Position numbers and translations under genes: made by a program. The notes under the pieces were generated by a model. That model did no database searches, was not told where the DNA came from, and saw only the letters and a list, made by a program, of their open reading frames with translations. Below are positions 12,634 through 22,399 of a stretch of DNA of 64,000 nucleotides, piece by piece (within the stretch, counting starts at the first letter, position 1; each line of letters begins with the position of its first letter). The stretch spans positions 186,001-250,000 of the forward strand of contig LLCB01000038.1 in NCBI GenBank assembly GCA_001414345.1, written 5' to 3'. This DNA is from Hymenoscyphus infarciens. Lineage: Eukaryota; Ascomycota; Leotiomycetes; Helotiales; Helotiaceae.

Positions 12634-12718
12634 CCAGCTTCAGCAATTCGTGATGCCGCTCGTCATCCGAAAACCAGCCCCATCATGTCCGTTGCAGCAT
12701 CACGAATGCTGAAGCTGG
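12634..12718. repeat. Inverted repeat, 22-23 bp arms, over the 3' end of the small gene
   Basis: The arm at 12,634-12,656 and the arm at 12,697-12,718 are reverse complements except for one extra A, with about 40 bp between them. One arm encodes ASFSIRD of the upstream gene; the other lies just past its stop codon. RNA from this strand could form a stable stem-loop. Confidence 0.8.
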
Positions 12719-13476
12719 CCATGCTATCATAAAGTGACCCGAGGTCTCCAATGGACCCAAACCCGTCATAGTCCTGGTTGGTATCCATTGGCAGAAAAAG
12801 GAGAGGAGACAAGATTCTCTCCCAGTTCGTCCAACTTTCCTGGCTTCTTGCCAGCTGCTGCACCGATGTTAGTGTTTTCACTCGAAATATGCTTGGAAGA
12901 ATGCTCGTACCTTTCCCCATTTATCTGCCCCTCGGGGCTCCTGTATCTTCTTTGGCTTCTGTGCCTTCTGTGCCTTCCTCGGGCTCCGTATGTCCAAAAT
13001 AATTGTTGCCCTCCTGGGCCTCTTGGCTGCAGGGACTTCCTCCTCAACACGTTTGCGCTTCGTTCCATTTGGGCAGTCGGCTGCTTTGAAGGTTGTGAGG
13101 GGGGCGGTTGGGTCGAGTAACATGGGGTCTGAGCCCATGGCCGCAACGGATGACGAGTCCGTTGCGGGCTTCAAGCAGAGCCCACTTGGGGATTGCTGGC
13201 TCGCGTTTGTGAAGGACGCGGCAGGAAAGGGGGGGACCGAGAGTTGATAGGAGTAGGAGGTCTGTTTGATTCGTCAGGACGTCTGAACTACAAGTTTTCT
13301 TTCGACACTGGGAAGCAGATCGAAGGTAGAACCAATCCGACATGTGGAAATTTGGACCAACTCGGTATTTGAAAAGGGGGACTTACTGCTGGAGAAGAGG
13401 TATGGTGGACTGGCGATTGAGCGCCAAAAATCCCCTCAACACGGCGAAGACGCGAAGTTCTCTCGAAAAACGACAT
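12663..13476 (-). CDS. Small unrecognised basic, probably nuclear protein
   Basis: I do not recognise a family. A coherent three-exon model exists: 13476-13387, 13261-12911 and 12857-12663, about 211 residues. Intron 1 (125 bp) is GTAAGT...CAG with CTGAC 12 bases before the acceptor. Intron 2 (about 53 bp) is GTACGA...CAG with CTAAC upstream. All junctions are in phase 0, which supports the model. The N-terminus is MSFFERTSRLRRVEGIFG. The middle is Ser/Pro-rich and carries a bipartite nuclear localisation pattern KRKR...KRPRR at residues 98-114, then a Lys-rich stretch. The C-terminus has SWTNWERILSPLLFLP and an acidic Gly/Asp tail. It lies about 320 bp upstream of the Ssr4-like gene on the same strand. 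A 23-bp inverted repeat overlaps its stop codon. Confidence 0.6.
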
Positions 13477-15600
13477 GGTGCAGAATTTTCGGGGCTTCGA
13501 AAGTTACGAATCGGAGATTGATTGTGGTAGCAGTAGCAGTAGCAGGATTGTTGACAGATGATCTTTGTCGTTTTGCAAAACTGGAGAGGACGTTGGAAAG
13601 CAGCTCCGGGCAAGATACAAGGCGGTGGGTAAGAACGCGGTCGCGTCGCCTCGCCTCGACAATAGCCACCTAAGTGAATTGTCGACCGTGGCGCAGAATT
13701 CATTGATATTGTACCATCAAAACTGTTACAATATCATGTAGAATTGGAAAGAGACTCCATTGGGATCAATATTTACACGTCAAATTATTGTCGATTCCTA
13801 GGTATTCATTCACTTAACAATAGAGCGTCAACGCCTGGCATCATTGACCTCAATTGGTTGAGCCGATCGAGGGACCTCATGCCCTGTGGTACGCAAAAAG
13901 AAGATCACGCCCTGCCTTTCCGGCCTCCAAAAAAAGTTGCGACATCAATTCTCCCACCTCGTCTCAAAAGATCCAAAAAGATCAACCAAAAAAACAGCAA
14001 AACTACCCACCACCCCTCGAGGGATGGTCCCGGGTTAAAACCAGACGAACTGAGTTTTGGTAAATTTTTGGGGTTTAGTGCCGAATCGTAGTTATTGTCG
14101 AAAATTGTTTGTCGGGTCGTATTTGTCGAGTTAGTCGTATCGTATGCGCCTATCGATCCTCTCGAGAACCACTAATTTGTCCAGAACTGTACCAGCCGGA
14201 CAGCCGCCCTTAGTGTTCCCATTGGGTGCCAAAAGCCCTTAATTGTGGTTATGAGTATAATTTCTTAAAGTGGGTCTGTGGGCTTAGCGAGGGGGGCTGG
14301 TGGGGGAGCTTCGGCGGAAAGTACTTGGGCGACACGATGAACCACTTGGGCACTTCCTATGAAGGTTTTTGGGGTGGAATGGAGTGTGCGGAGCACAATG
14401 CGCAGGCATGCGATGTTGTCCCAGGAAAAAACACCATGTTTGGGAGCTTTGTACACACACGACAAGCCTCTAGGATGAGCACTCACCATGGAGATACCAC
14501 AACGTAGTGAACTCATCTTACCCCTTATCTGGTCGCGCGGCGAGCACTTGATATATACTCTACAAGCCCAAAACCTGGATACTGTCCTCCATCGTGGCCC
14601 TCTTGGAGGAGAGCGGCTCCTAACATCCCACACCAACCCTCTTCTTCATTGATTATCCGAAATCTTAAGCAATTGCGCGAGCCGTGCGATGTACCCAAAT
14701 GGCCTAAACGACTTCTTATTTGAGCCGCGAGGCTTGTACATCTTGAATTCTTCAACCTAGGATTATGAGATGGCACACCATCTACAGTACCATTCTTCTT
14801 GCTCATTCCCATCTCGGCTGTGCCAATATCATCTTAATGAATTCAGAAGAAGCATCCTCGTTACCTCGAGCGTCAAGCACAACGGCGAGCGGCCAATCTT
14901 TACTACGTCTATGCTTGTTCTTACCTACCTACCCATGCCTTGGAACCCTGCGATCGATCGTACTCCGATTGAACCCCATCCGTCCAACTAGCTGCCCCCC
15001 TATGCCCACCACCGTCAGTAATTTCCAGCTCCAAATCAGGAATGATGTCTTTTAGTCGTCAGAAGAACTGGGGCTCGGCAGGCAAATTGCCCGGTCATTT
15101 TTCTCACGCATGTTCAGACCAGCGTAGCCGTTATTTGAGGAGGCTTAAGGGAGTGAGCAAATCTAACATCTGGGCCTTCTAAACTCTTCGAATGACACTC
15201 TTTGGTCAAGTAAGTTGTTGGGGGCAATGGCCAAATCTCTGATATTTCACGGCACTGGACTTTCTCATGGTACCTAGGAGACCAACGACATGGGAATGTC
15301 AACAGTATCAGCTCCAAGGATCGTTCAAGTGTCCTTCATCGTTACAAGTTCAATTACCTCCCTGGTCTTCTTATTCGAATCACTTTTGCCAATTCGAATT
15401 CGACAATAGATATTATTATATTGGTGGTAGAAGCGAATGTTGAATTTACTGAAAGAAGAGACGGATCCTCAGCTCCTTTGCAATAACAATTCCCCTACCT
15501 CAACACCTCACCCATTTCAAGAGGACACTTGCCTGATCTCACACGTTCAACTTGCAGCTCCGATCTTCTAAGAAGAAGATTTCCCCTCTTAACCATCTGG
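13477..15600. other. Gene-poor interval
   Basis: This interval has many short open frames on both strands, as expected for GC-balanced non-coding DNA. None shows a domain, a convincing exon chain or a codon pattern better than its opposite strand. The part next to 13,476 is the presumed promoter of the small basic-protein gene. No tRNA box pair was seen. Confidence 0.5.
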
Positions 15601-15707
15601 GGTCCTGTTCTTGGGATTTTAGTCACATTCCCTCACCCTTGGGATATCTCGATTTAAATTCAAAATTCTATCCCACGCGATTCCGGCTTCCGTCTTGTCT
15701 GTCTTGC

Positions 15708-15944
15708 CTACCGGCCGTGTGCAAGAGTTCCTGAAACTTCAGAGGTGTGGAAGCAGGCATCGAGATATTGGTAGACCAGCGGGTAAAGGTGAGGCCCGGC
15801 TAGGAAGAGGACATGACAAGCAAAGCATTTTACACTTCCGGTCAAATCGGCTATAAATCTTTTGACCGTGTAAGACTCTCTATCAAGCTTCTCCGGACAC
15901 CTGAATAATACATGGTAAAGGATATCATCGCAGAAGATCTGGGA
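15708..15944 (-). CDS. Unidentified open exon-like frame
   Basis: A minus-strand frame of about 79 codons looks more protein-like than its surroundings (ILYHVLFRCPEKLDRESYTV, and a CFACHVLF segment with two cysteines). It lacks an ATG. A possible splice acceptor, TTGATTGTCCCAG, lies at its upstream edge with CTTAAC before it. I found no convincing upstream exon and recognise no family. It may be an exon of a small gene, a relic or chance. Confidence 0.2.
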   Translation of the reverse strand, partial: SQIFCDDILYHVLFRCPEKLDRESYTVKRFIADLTGSVKCFACHVLFLAGPHLYPLVYQYLDACFHTSEVSGTLAHGR

Positions 15945-16061
15945 CAATCAAGTTAAGTTAATTGAGGAGTATGTAAGACGCGGAAGCAAGATATGTTTAA
16001 ACCCTTCTGGTAAGTTTTGTTCTTCAATTCAACTATTTTAAACTTTTGGTACAACGTCCTT

Positions 16062-16088
16062 TCTCTCTCTATCTCTCTCTCTCTCTCG
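16062..16088 (+). repeat. (TC)n microsatellite
   Basis: A CT dinucleotide run of about 13 copies, interrupted once by an A. Confidence 0.85.
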
Positions 16089-16603
16089 GATGTATTTTCT
16101 TACATGATGAGTTGCCTCAAAATGGGGAGATAGAAGACTAAGAACTGCCTTTCCTAGAATGCGCAAGAGAAGAAGTTACTGAGAGTTGAACTAGTCAAAT
16201 ATTGGATGCATACCCATGTCCTCAGAGCCGAAATAATGCACGAGGACATGTTTGGACTTCGATCTCACAAGCATATCATGAAAGTGGTCTAAATATATTC
16301 TCAACTTATGAGTCTATCAGTCATACAGGATTATTTACGGAAACCAACAAGTTCTAGCCATACCCAGTTCAAACCTTGCCACATACTACAAATCCAGCAG
16401 CAAAACCACTTCCAGTCCCAGCTTCTGAGGACAAAAGAGCTTTTGGTGCTCATATACAGGAAGAAGCATATTTATAACCACCATTTTCAACCCCCAAATT
16501 ACGTTGCTCAACCCTGAGCTTCAAACCCTTCAAACATCCATATCACAAAATCCAGCCAAAGCCCATGGCACCCACGAACTTGAAACAATATCATTATACG
16601 AAC

Positions 16604-16631
16604 AAAAGAAAAGAAAAGAAAAGAAAAGAAA
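16604..16631 (+). repeat. (AAAAG)n microsatellite
   Basis: About five copies of the pentanucleotide, next to a C/T-rich stretch. Confidence 0.85.
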
Positions 16632-16715
16632 CCCCTCCTCCTCCTTCTCCACCACTACCACCAAGTATTTTGTCCTCCAACTCTCATCACATCGACTTCA
16701 TCCTGGTCTAAAGCA

Positions 16716-16917
16716 CTAGGTCAAAAAATGACCTAGGGGACGCTAACAGTGAACAGTAATGACTACTTAAAGCAAAGACGGTGGCGAACCGTTCAAAACT
16801 GACACCGGGCATAGATGAAGTATATCTGTAGTTCTGTCGCGCTACAGTTGCGAAATGTTCCCCACCCACGGTATAAAATCCTCCAAACCAAGCCAGGTAT
16901 GACTAGGTGCGACCTAG
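16716..16917. other. Segment bounded by two CTAGGT hairpins, with a TATAAAA near its right end
   Basis: CTAGGTCA, five As, TGACCTAG (16,716-16,736) and CTAGGT, GCG, ACCTAG (16,903-16,917) are two perfect short palindromic hairpins about 170 bp apart. A TATAAAA lies at 16,872-16,878, just before the 17-kb repeat array. It could be a tiny inverted-repeat element or the promoter of a transcript through the array. Neither is demonstrated. Confidence 0.4.
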
Positions 16918-17285
16918 GCAAATAAAACGCCAGAGTGTCTCATAATGAGCACAAACGAATCTTATGTCTCGTTCACTCTGACGCGGCTTTGATGGATGGA
17001 GGCTTCTCCCTTCTGGGAGGCTCTCTAGTTCTATGGTGCTAGAGTTACCGCAGGTTTTGGTTGTGTGGGTGGGGGTGATGTGATGTGAGAGGAGGTTCTC
17101 TGGGCTTATTGGCCCCAGAGTTACCGAATTGATTGATGGCATTGAGCTTTGATGGCTTCCACTTGCAAGAGGACTTGCGAGGTAGAAGACGAGTTTTGTG
17201 TGTGCGATGTTGCTTCCTTTTGCGAAGGCAACGCTTGCTGGCCGTGAGAGTGTGGTTGCAGGCCGAGAGTTGTTCAAAGCTGAAA

Positions 17286-17960
17286 GATCCTTGTTGAGTT
17301 TTGAGGTCTTCCACTTTGTGAGAATGGGCGAAGTGGCGGATAGGCCACGTATTCGCAATTTCTCGGTGTGTGGTCGTTCTTCGAAACGACTCCTTGAAGT
17401 TTGGAAGAGCTTGAATTTGAGTCGAGAATTAGTCGAAGTGTAAGATGCCTCATTGAGGTTTAGAGGGCTCCCACTTTGAGGTTGGGCGATGTGGCGGATG
17501 GGCCACGTATTCGCAATTTCTCGGTGTGTGGTCGTTCTTTGAAACGACTCCTTGAAGTTTGGAAGAGCTTGAATTCGAGTCGAGAATTAGTCGAAGTGTA
17601 AGATGCCTCGTTGAGGTTTGGAGGGCTCCCACTTTGAGGTTGGGCGATGTGGCGGATGGGCCACGTATTCGCAATTTCTCGGTGTGTGGTCGTTCTTCGA
17701 AAGGACTCCTTGAAGTTTAGAAGAGCCTGATTTCGAGTCGAGAATTTGTCGAAGTGTAAGGTTCCTCGTTAAAGTTTGGAGGGCTTTCCACTTTGACAGT
17801 GGGCGAAGTGGCAGATGAGCCATGCACTCGCGAGGTATTCTCGTCTTTCGAAGGACTCGCTTGAAGATTGTGTGAGTCGTTCCGAGACGAAAGGATAGGC
17901 GTTGTTGGATTTTTGATGACCCCCAACTGGACGACACGGCGTGTGCGCGCGACGTTGTTC
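17286..17960. repeat. 158-bp tandem repeat, about four copies
   Basis: The landmark GGGCGAWGTGGCGGATRGGC recurs at 17,326, 17,484 and 17,642, and in a more diverged form at 17,801; the spacing is 158, 158 and 159 bp. Copies 1-3 share CCACGTATTCGCAATTTCTC and the following GTCGTTCTTYGAAA block almost perfectly; copy 4 has diverged. As 158 is not a multiple of three, the open frames through the array shift from copy to copy, so coding is unlikely. Confidence 0.85.
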
Positions 17961-18229
17961 CTTTTTTCGAAAAGACTCAATTGACGGTTTGGAGTGTCTG
18001 GTTGCAAGAGTCTATTTCGAAGTGGAGATTTGAATATTTCGACGTCGGGGATGTGAGTGTATCGCCGACGTGTGGATTGGGTTGCAGTAAGAAGAGGTGT
18101 GTGTCTGCGATTTTGCGAGATGTGTGACAGTTCGTCTTTTGCAGAGCCTTGAGCTTGGTGTTTGCTGTTTCTGGCTCTGCTGCAACGACCAACTGCCACG
18201 TGGTATTTTAAGCTTCCTTCGAATAAGTT

Positions 18230-19900
18230 GAGGATTGCTTTTGATGTTGCTTTAAAGCATTATCGATTATTCTCGCTGGGCTTAGTTGTGTTGACCCTCG
18301 AAGAAGGCGAACACAGATATCGATGGCCCTTTGAACAACTTGAGGTTGTTGTCGCAGAGTAGCGATGATTCTCTCGGGGCTTGATTTTGACCGTCTTGGG
18401 AGAAGATGAGATACCCAATTGCGACGTATCAATTGGAAGATGCCGTCGAGGAAATTGACGGCCGTGCTGGGCCATGACTGGTATTCCTTTCAAGTTCCAC
18501 AAGTTGCTCGACCTCTTTTTGTGTATGAGGTTCTTGATGAGCGCACACGAATTGCCGGGGGTCAACATGTTGAGGACGGCTGTCTGTGCGACCACCGTGT
18601 GGATCATGGCTGTAACTTCTGCTGAAAATTAGCGACTGTCCATTTTCGTACGGAGGGCTCAACTTACTGTGTTTGTGAAGCAGTGGTCGTTCTCTCAAGG
18701 GGTGGCTCTGAGAGCTTTCGAAAATATTGCTGTTGAGGATTAGCTACCGTCTATATTTGCACGAGAGTACTAGAAAAGGCTCAACTTACTGTTGCTGGGG
18801 AGCAGTGATTGCACCCAAAAGATATGACTCTAAGAGCCATCAACGAAGAACGCAGTTGTGGGGTAGCGATCATCTCATTTTGGACTTGGTTTTAAGTGTC
18901 CTCAATGAAGTCAGGGTTGGCGTTCTTGAAGAAAGAACATCGCGGTTATCTCATGTGTGATTGCTTTTGAGAGTCGCCGGCGAGGTTGGGAATGTCGTGC
19001 TGGAGAGGCGTACGTTCCCATGGTACTTGGTTGGGGTTCGTCGAGTCGCTATATTTGAAGCTTAGCGATCATCTCATTTGGTTTTGGCCTTGAGGATCCT
19101 CGATGAAGTCGAAGTTGGTGTTGTTCTCAGAGAAAGAACAGTGCGATCATCTTGTATGTTTTTGAATTTGATGAGATTGCTGTTGTGGCAGAGGAGCAAT
19201 CTTTCGCATGGTACTTGGTTTTGGTTTTGTGAGCCTTGAAGAAGGTCGCTAGTTTCGAGGCTCAACAAACGCTGTCCTTGGATTTGGTAAGTCTGAGGAT
19301 TGGAGTCAGTCAGAGAAGTTGACGTTGCTCGTGTTGAAGAAGCGCGATCATTCCCCTTGGGTGTGGTTTGGTTTTGAGGGCATTGGCGGTCGCTGTTTTT
19401 GGCGAGCAGTCGCTGTCCTCGTTGGGTTTGATCTGTGGGCCTCAAGTGAGATTGAGATTGCAAGGCTTGAGAAGCAGAGATCGTTCCCATTGGACTTGGT
19501 TGTTTCTAGGTACTTGTGCTCTTCTTGAATTTGAGATTGTTGTTGGAGAGCGGGGGTGGTTTTGAATTGTCGTTGTTTCGAAGGTTTGGGAAACAGGAAT
19601 CTTTCTCTCTGGGCTTGGAGTTTGAGCGCCCGAAGAGTATCTTAGATTGCTTAAAGAGCAGTGATCGTCCTCGTATGTGTTTGGTTTCGAGGAGTATTGC
19701 GAAGGAGAAACTCTATGGCCAAGTTGGGAGAATCTCAAAAGCTCGCAGTGGTTCGCAGTGAAAGATGCTTGGGTTGTCTAACGTCTTGTGAGGCAGTTGA
19801 GACGAAAGGCGAGTGCCATTTGGTATATGATCGCTCTGCTGTGGTGTCGAGACTCGGAGCTATGAGAGTGTTCCAGGGTCTTGTTGCTTTGGTGCAGCAG
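18230..19900. repeat. Irregular array of a second degenerate motif
   Basis: About a dozen related stretches follow the pattern AGCAGYGATCRTTCYC then about 4-8 bases then CTTGGTTTTGAG. Recognisable starts include 18,361, 18,681, 18,802, 18,866, 19,065, 19,343, 19,479 and 19,661. The pair at 18,866 and 19,065 also shares a tail CCTYRATGAAGTC. Spacing is irregular (about 60-280 bp), so this is a decayed array rather than a clean tandem. Long open frames on both strands across it follow from the repetitive composition and are not called as genes. Confidence 0.6.
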
Positions 19901-20159
19901 TGCGAGTTCGACGAAAGCAAGTGTCTCAGTCGGAAAATATTGAGTGTGTAAAGTGTTTTTCTGACGATGAGACCATGTGGCCGTCGAGAGGTGGAGTTGT
20001 TCATTATGGGTCGTTTGCAGGAAGGCTTCTTTCTTTGGCAAAAAGAATAGTTGTTGATGAAGCCAGACCCCGCGCAGATCCATGCAATGATGCGGTGGTG
20101 GTTGAAGAGGAGAAAGAACAGGGGACGAGAGATTCCGAGGCAATGATCCGCTAGTCCAA

Positions 20160-20940
20160 CAAATGTCTCCCTCTCTCAACTGAATACCGTAAACTCCGAA
20201 CCGAAACAAGAAATCGAAGGGAAAAAACCGAAAGGAAGGAAATATTTTTGTGTTTTCTATTTTCATCTTTTTTTGTGTTTTTGGATTTTCGATTTTAGTG
20301 TCGGGCGAACCGTCTTTTGGTGATTGTTTTTCGTTTTCAATTTTTTTTGGGTTTTTTGTGGGTTTTCGAAAGAAAGAAGAAATCTTGCTGAAAGGAAGAA
20401 ATCTATACCGAGAAAGAACGAAAAAAAAGTCGAAGGACCGAGGTCGTAAAAACAATCGTAACGGAGGAGTCAGTCAGGTTGTTTCAATCTCATGCGAGGT
20501 TTGAGTGATCATGATTTCCGGGGTGTACCAGACTCCCATCCATCAATCTCAATAGAGAGTGAACTGAAGGATTGATTCGATGCGCAAGTACCATGGCAAA
20601 GAATCGCTCCCGGTTCGTCTCAACTCAAAGATAACCCTCGATGGACCACCAGAATCACGAAGCGTGATCTGGTACACAAGTTTCCAATTGGCACCACAAT
20701 CGCTGACCAGCAGACGACGATGAGATTGGTAACAAAGTGTGTCGGAACGTTGGTGGCAGAAACAGACCCGCTGCTCAATAAAAGGTCGACAGGGGAGAAG
20801 TGTCGAAAGTAGGTGATGATGATGATGATGTTGACTTGTCGGCTGTCCATACAGGTTCAGTATCTGGTCTAGGAGAAAACTGCGACGAACAGAATTCAAC
20901 AATTTAACCACTGCAACGTTTCTGGAAGCTTAAAGCCAAC
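20160..20940. other. Intergenic, T-rich low complexity
   Basis: Contains T-rich low-complexity DNA at 20,250-20,360. A 225-codon minus-strand frame spans 19,778-20,455 but covers the repeat array and the T-rich tract and has no domain. Nothing else is recognised. Confidence 0.5.
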
Positions 20941-20969
20941 ACGAAGAGGAAGGAAGAAGAAGTGCTTCA

Positions 20970-21510
20970 TTCCAGCATCCCGGATGATCCTCTAGTTCAA
21001 ACCGTCGTCCCTGGCCGAAGCGAGGTCAGGTAGAACCATGAATGAGGCCCAAGTCAATACTGAAAATCATTAGCGCGGAGAAAGGGTACAATCCCAGCAT
21101 CCCGGATCATCCTCGAAATTCAAACCCTCCCGAATCGTTCAGGCAGAATAACGAAGGCCAAGTCGTGCTGAAGGAAGGTTAGTGGAGTGAAATCGATCTC
21201 AAGAAGGTCCAAATCAGAAGAGTTCCCTGTCTTATACTCACCACTTGCGTCAAGTTGGGTGAACTCCCCACAAAAGTAGGCGTGTTACTGCTCCCGCGAG
21301 GAAGACAAGCAAAAGTTCTGGCGCCCGGTCTGACGAAGCTTGCCACGATGAGTTAGACGGCGAGGAACATGAAATGGCATCTTACGCTGACGCAATCGTC
21401 GCCTATTCAATAGCGCTCAACGGCTTTCCACCTCTTCGACACAGAGGGAACCCATCCCCAACCAAAGTAGGCGAGTTGCTGCTCCCGCGAGGAAGACAGC
21501 AATGGATTCA
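20970..21510. repeat. Locally duplicated segments
   Basis: CCAGCATCCCGGATSATCCT followed by a similar TTCAAACC block occurs near 20,975 and again near 21,093, about 118 bp apart. A second pair, sharing AAAGTAGGCGWGTTRCTGCT and then CCCGCGAGGAAGACA, occurs near 21,275 and 21,464, about 190 bp apart. These are short diverged duplications with no gene recognised. Confidence 0.7.
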
Positions 21511-21760
21511 CATGCCCTATGTGGTCTGAGCAGGTGGAAAGTGACGAGATGAGCTTGAATAGCGTTGCGTTGATTGCGAGCGGAATTGTCGTGATCGATG
21601 GCGAAGGAGTGTATGGCTGTGTTAGGATTGGTGTTACAGCTCACCAGAAAAACGGCAACCCCCGTAACTTCTTGTTGATGCTTCTTGTATGTAGGGCGAG
21701 CATCCCTCTACCTGCCCTTGAGGCGATAAAACAGGTGTTTTGACCGAATGCCACCCACAT

Positions 21761-22372
21761 TCATCCCTCGAAACCACATCCTCCCATACACTCATCCTCC
21801 GGAGTCGGCTCCCAGTCCATCGGCTTCAAGGTGAACTCCCACTCCATCACTCCATCTGCCCAAGTCTCCTCCCAAGACGTAGCAGTCCACGACATTCTGG
21901 ACGGGTATATCGCCAAATCGATCAATCCCCAGAACAGCAGCCTGGTGGTGCCCACAACAGCTGATGGAGGATTTCCGAAATCGGAAACCACCAATTGACA
22001 AGCTGCGGCTGTGACACCAACGTCCAAGGCTCGGTCGTCGACTTCCACTACAAGAAATTAGTATGCGTTTTCTCATTGAACCATAAGCCGGGGGGTGCGA
22101 GTAAGGGGGAACTTGCTCGCGACCACTACGCATGCGAGCTCAAAAGGGGGGGGGGGGGGGGGGGGGGGTGGGGGGGGGGGTACTTAATTCATAGTCACAG
22201 ACAGAGCTGACACTTCGTCTTGCCCCACGGCCCCATACTCAACGGCCCAATTCAAATCGACCGGCGCGGTAGGCTCGCGCCACTGAAGACAGGCACCAAA
22301 ACCCCCATGTCCAAAGACTGGGGAAGTTGTACCCGTGACTCCAGCGGCGGCGACTACACGGTCGAAATACAT
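21761..22372 (-). CDS. Doubtful two-exon gene, unrecognised
   Basis: A frame from an ATG at 22,372 (about 60 codons) is followed, across a poly-C tract, by a second open frame of 94 codons ending at 21,761. The second is preceded by a textbook branch site TACTAAT and acceptor TTGTAG (exon start 22,047). It is Trp- and acid-rich at the end (PMDWEPTPEDECMGG). No good GT donor is visible for the first part, which reaches a stop before the poly-C run. The product is unknown. Confidence 0.22.
22146..22180 (+). repeat. 35-bp guanine tract (G23-T-G11)
   Basis: Twenty-three consecutive Gs, one T, then eleven Gs. Such a run is prone to slippage and to G-quadruplex formation, and its length in the assembly should be treated with caution. 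Confidence 0.9.
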
Positions 22373-22399
22373 CTTGAGCTGATTGCGGTCAGGAACGAG

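Noticed and set aside
14226..14812. Overlapping frames of 93-123 codons on both strands
   Set aside because: No domain, no exon chain, and similar openness on both strands, which fits non-coding GC-balanced DNA.
17450..18199. Overlapping 70-160-codon frames on the minus strand across the 158-bp repeat
   Set aside because: The repeat period is not a multiple of three, so the same peptide cannot repeat in one frame; the openness comes from few stops in the unit.
19778..20455. A 225-codon minus-strand open frame
   Set aside because: It crosses the end of the repeat array and a T-rich low-complexity tract, has no domain, and its composition (Phe/Lys/Asn then His/Ser/Thr) follows the underlying DNA.
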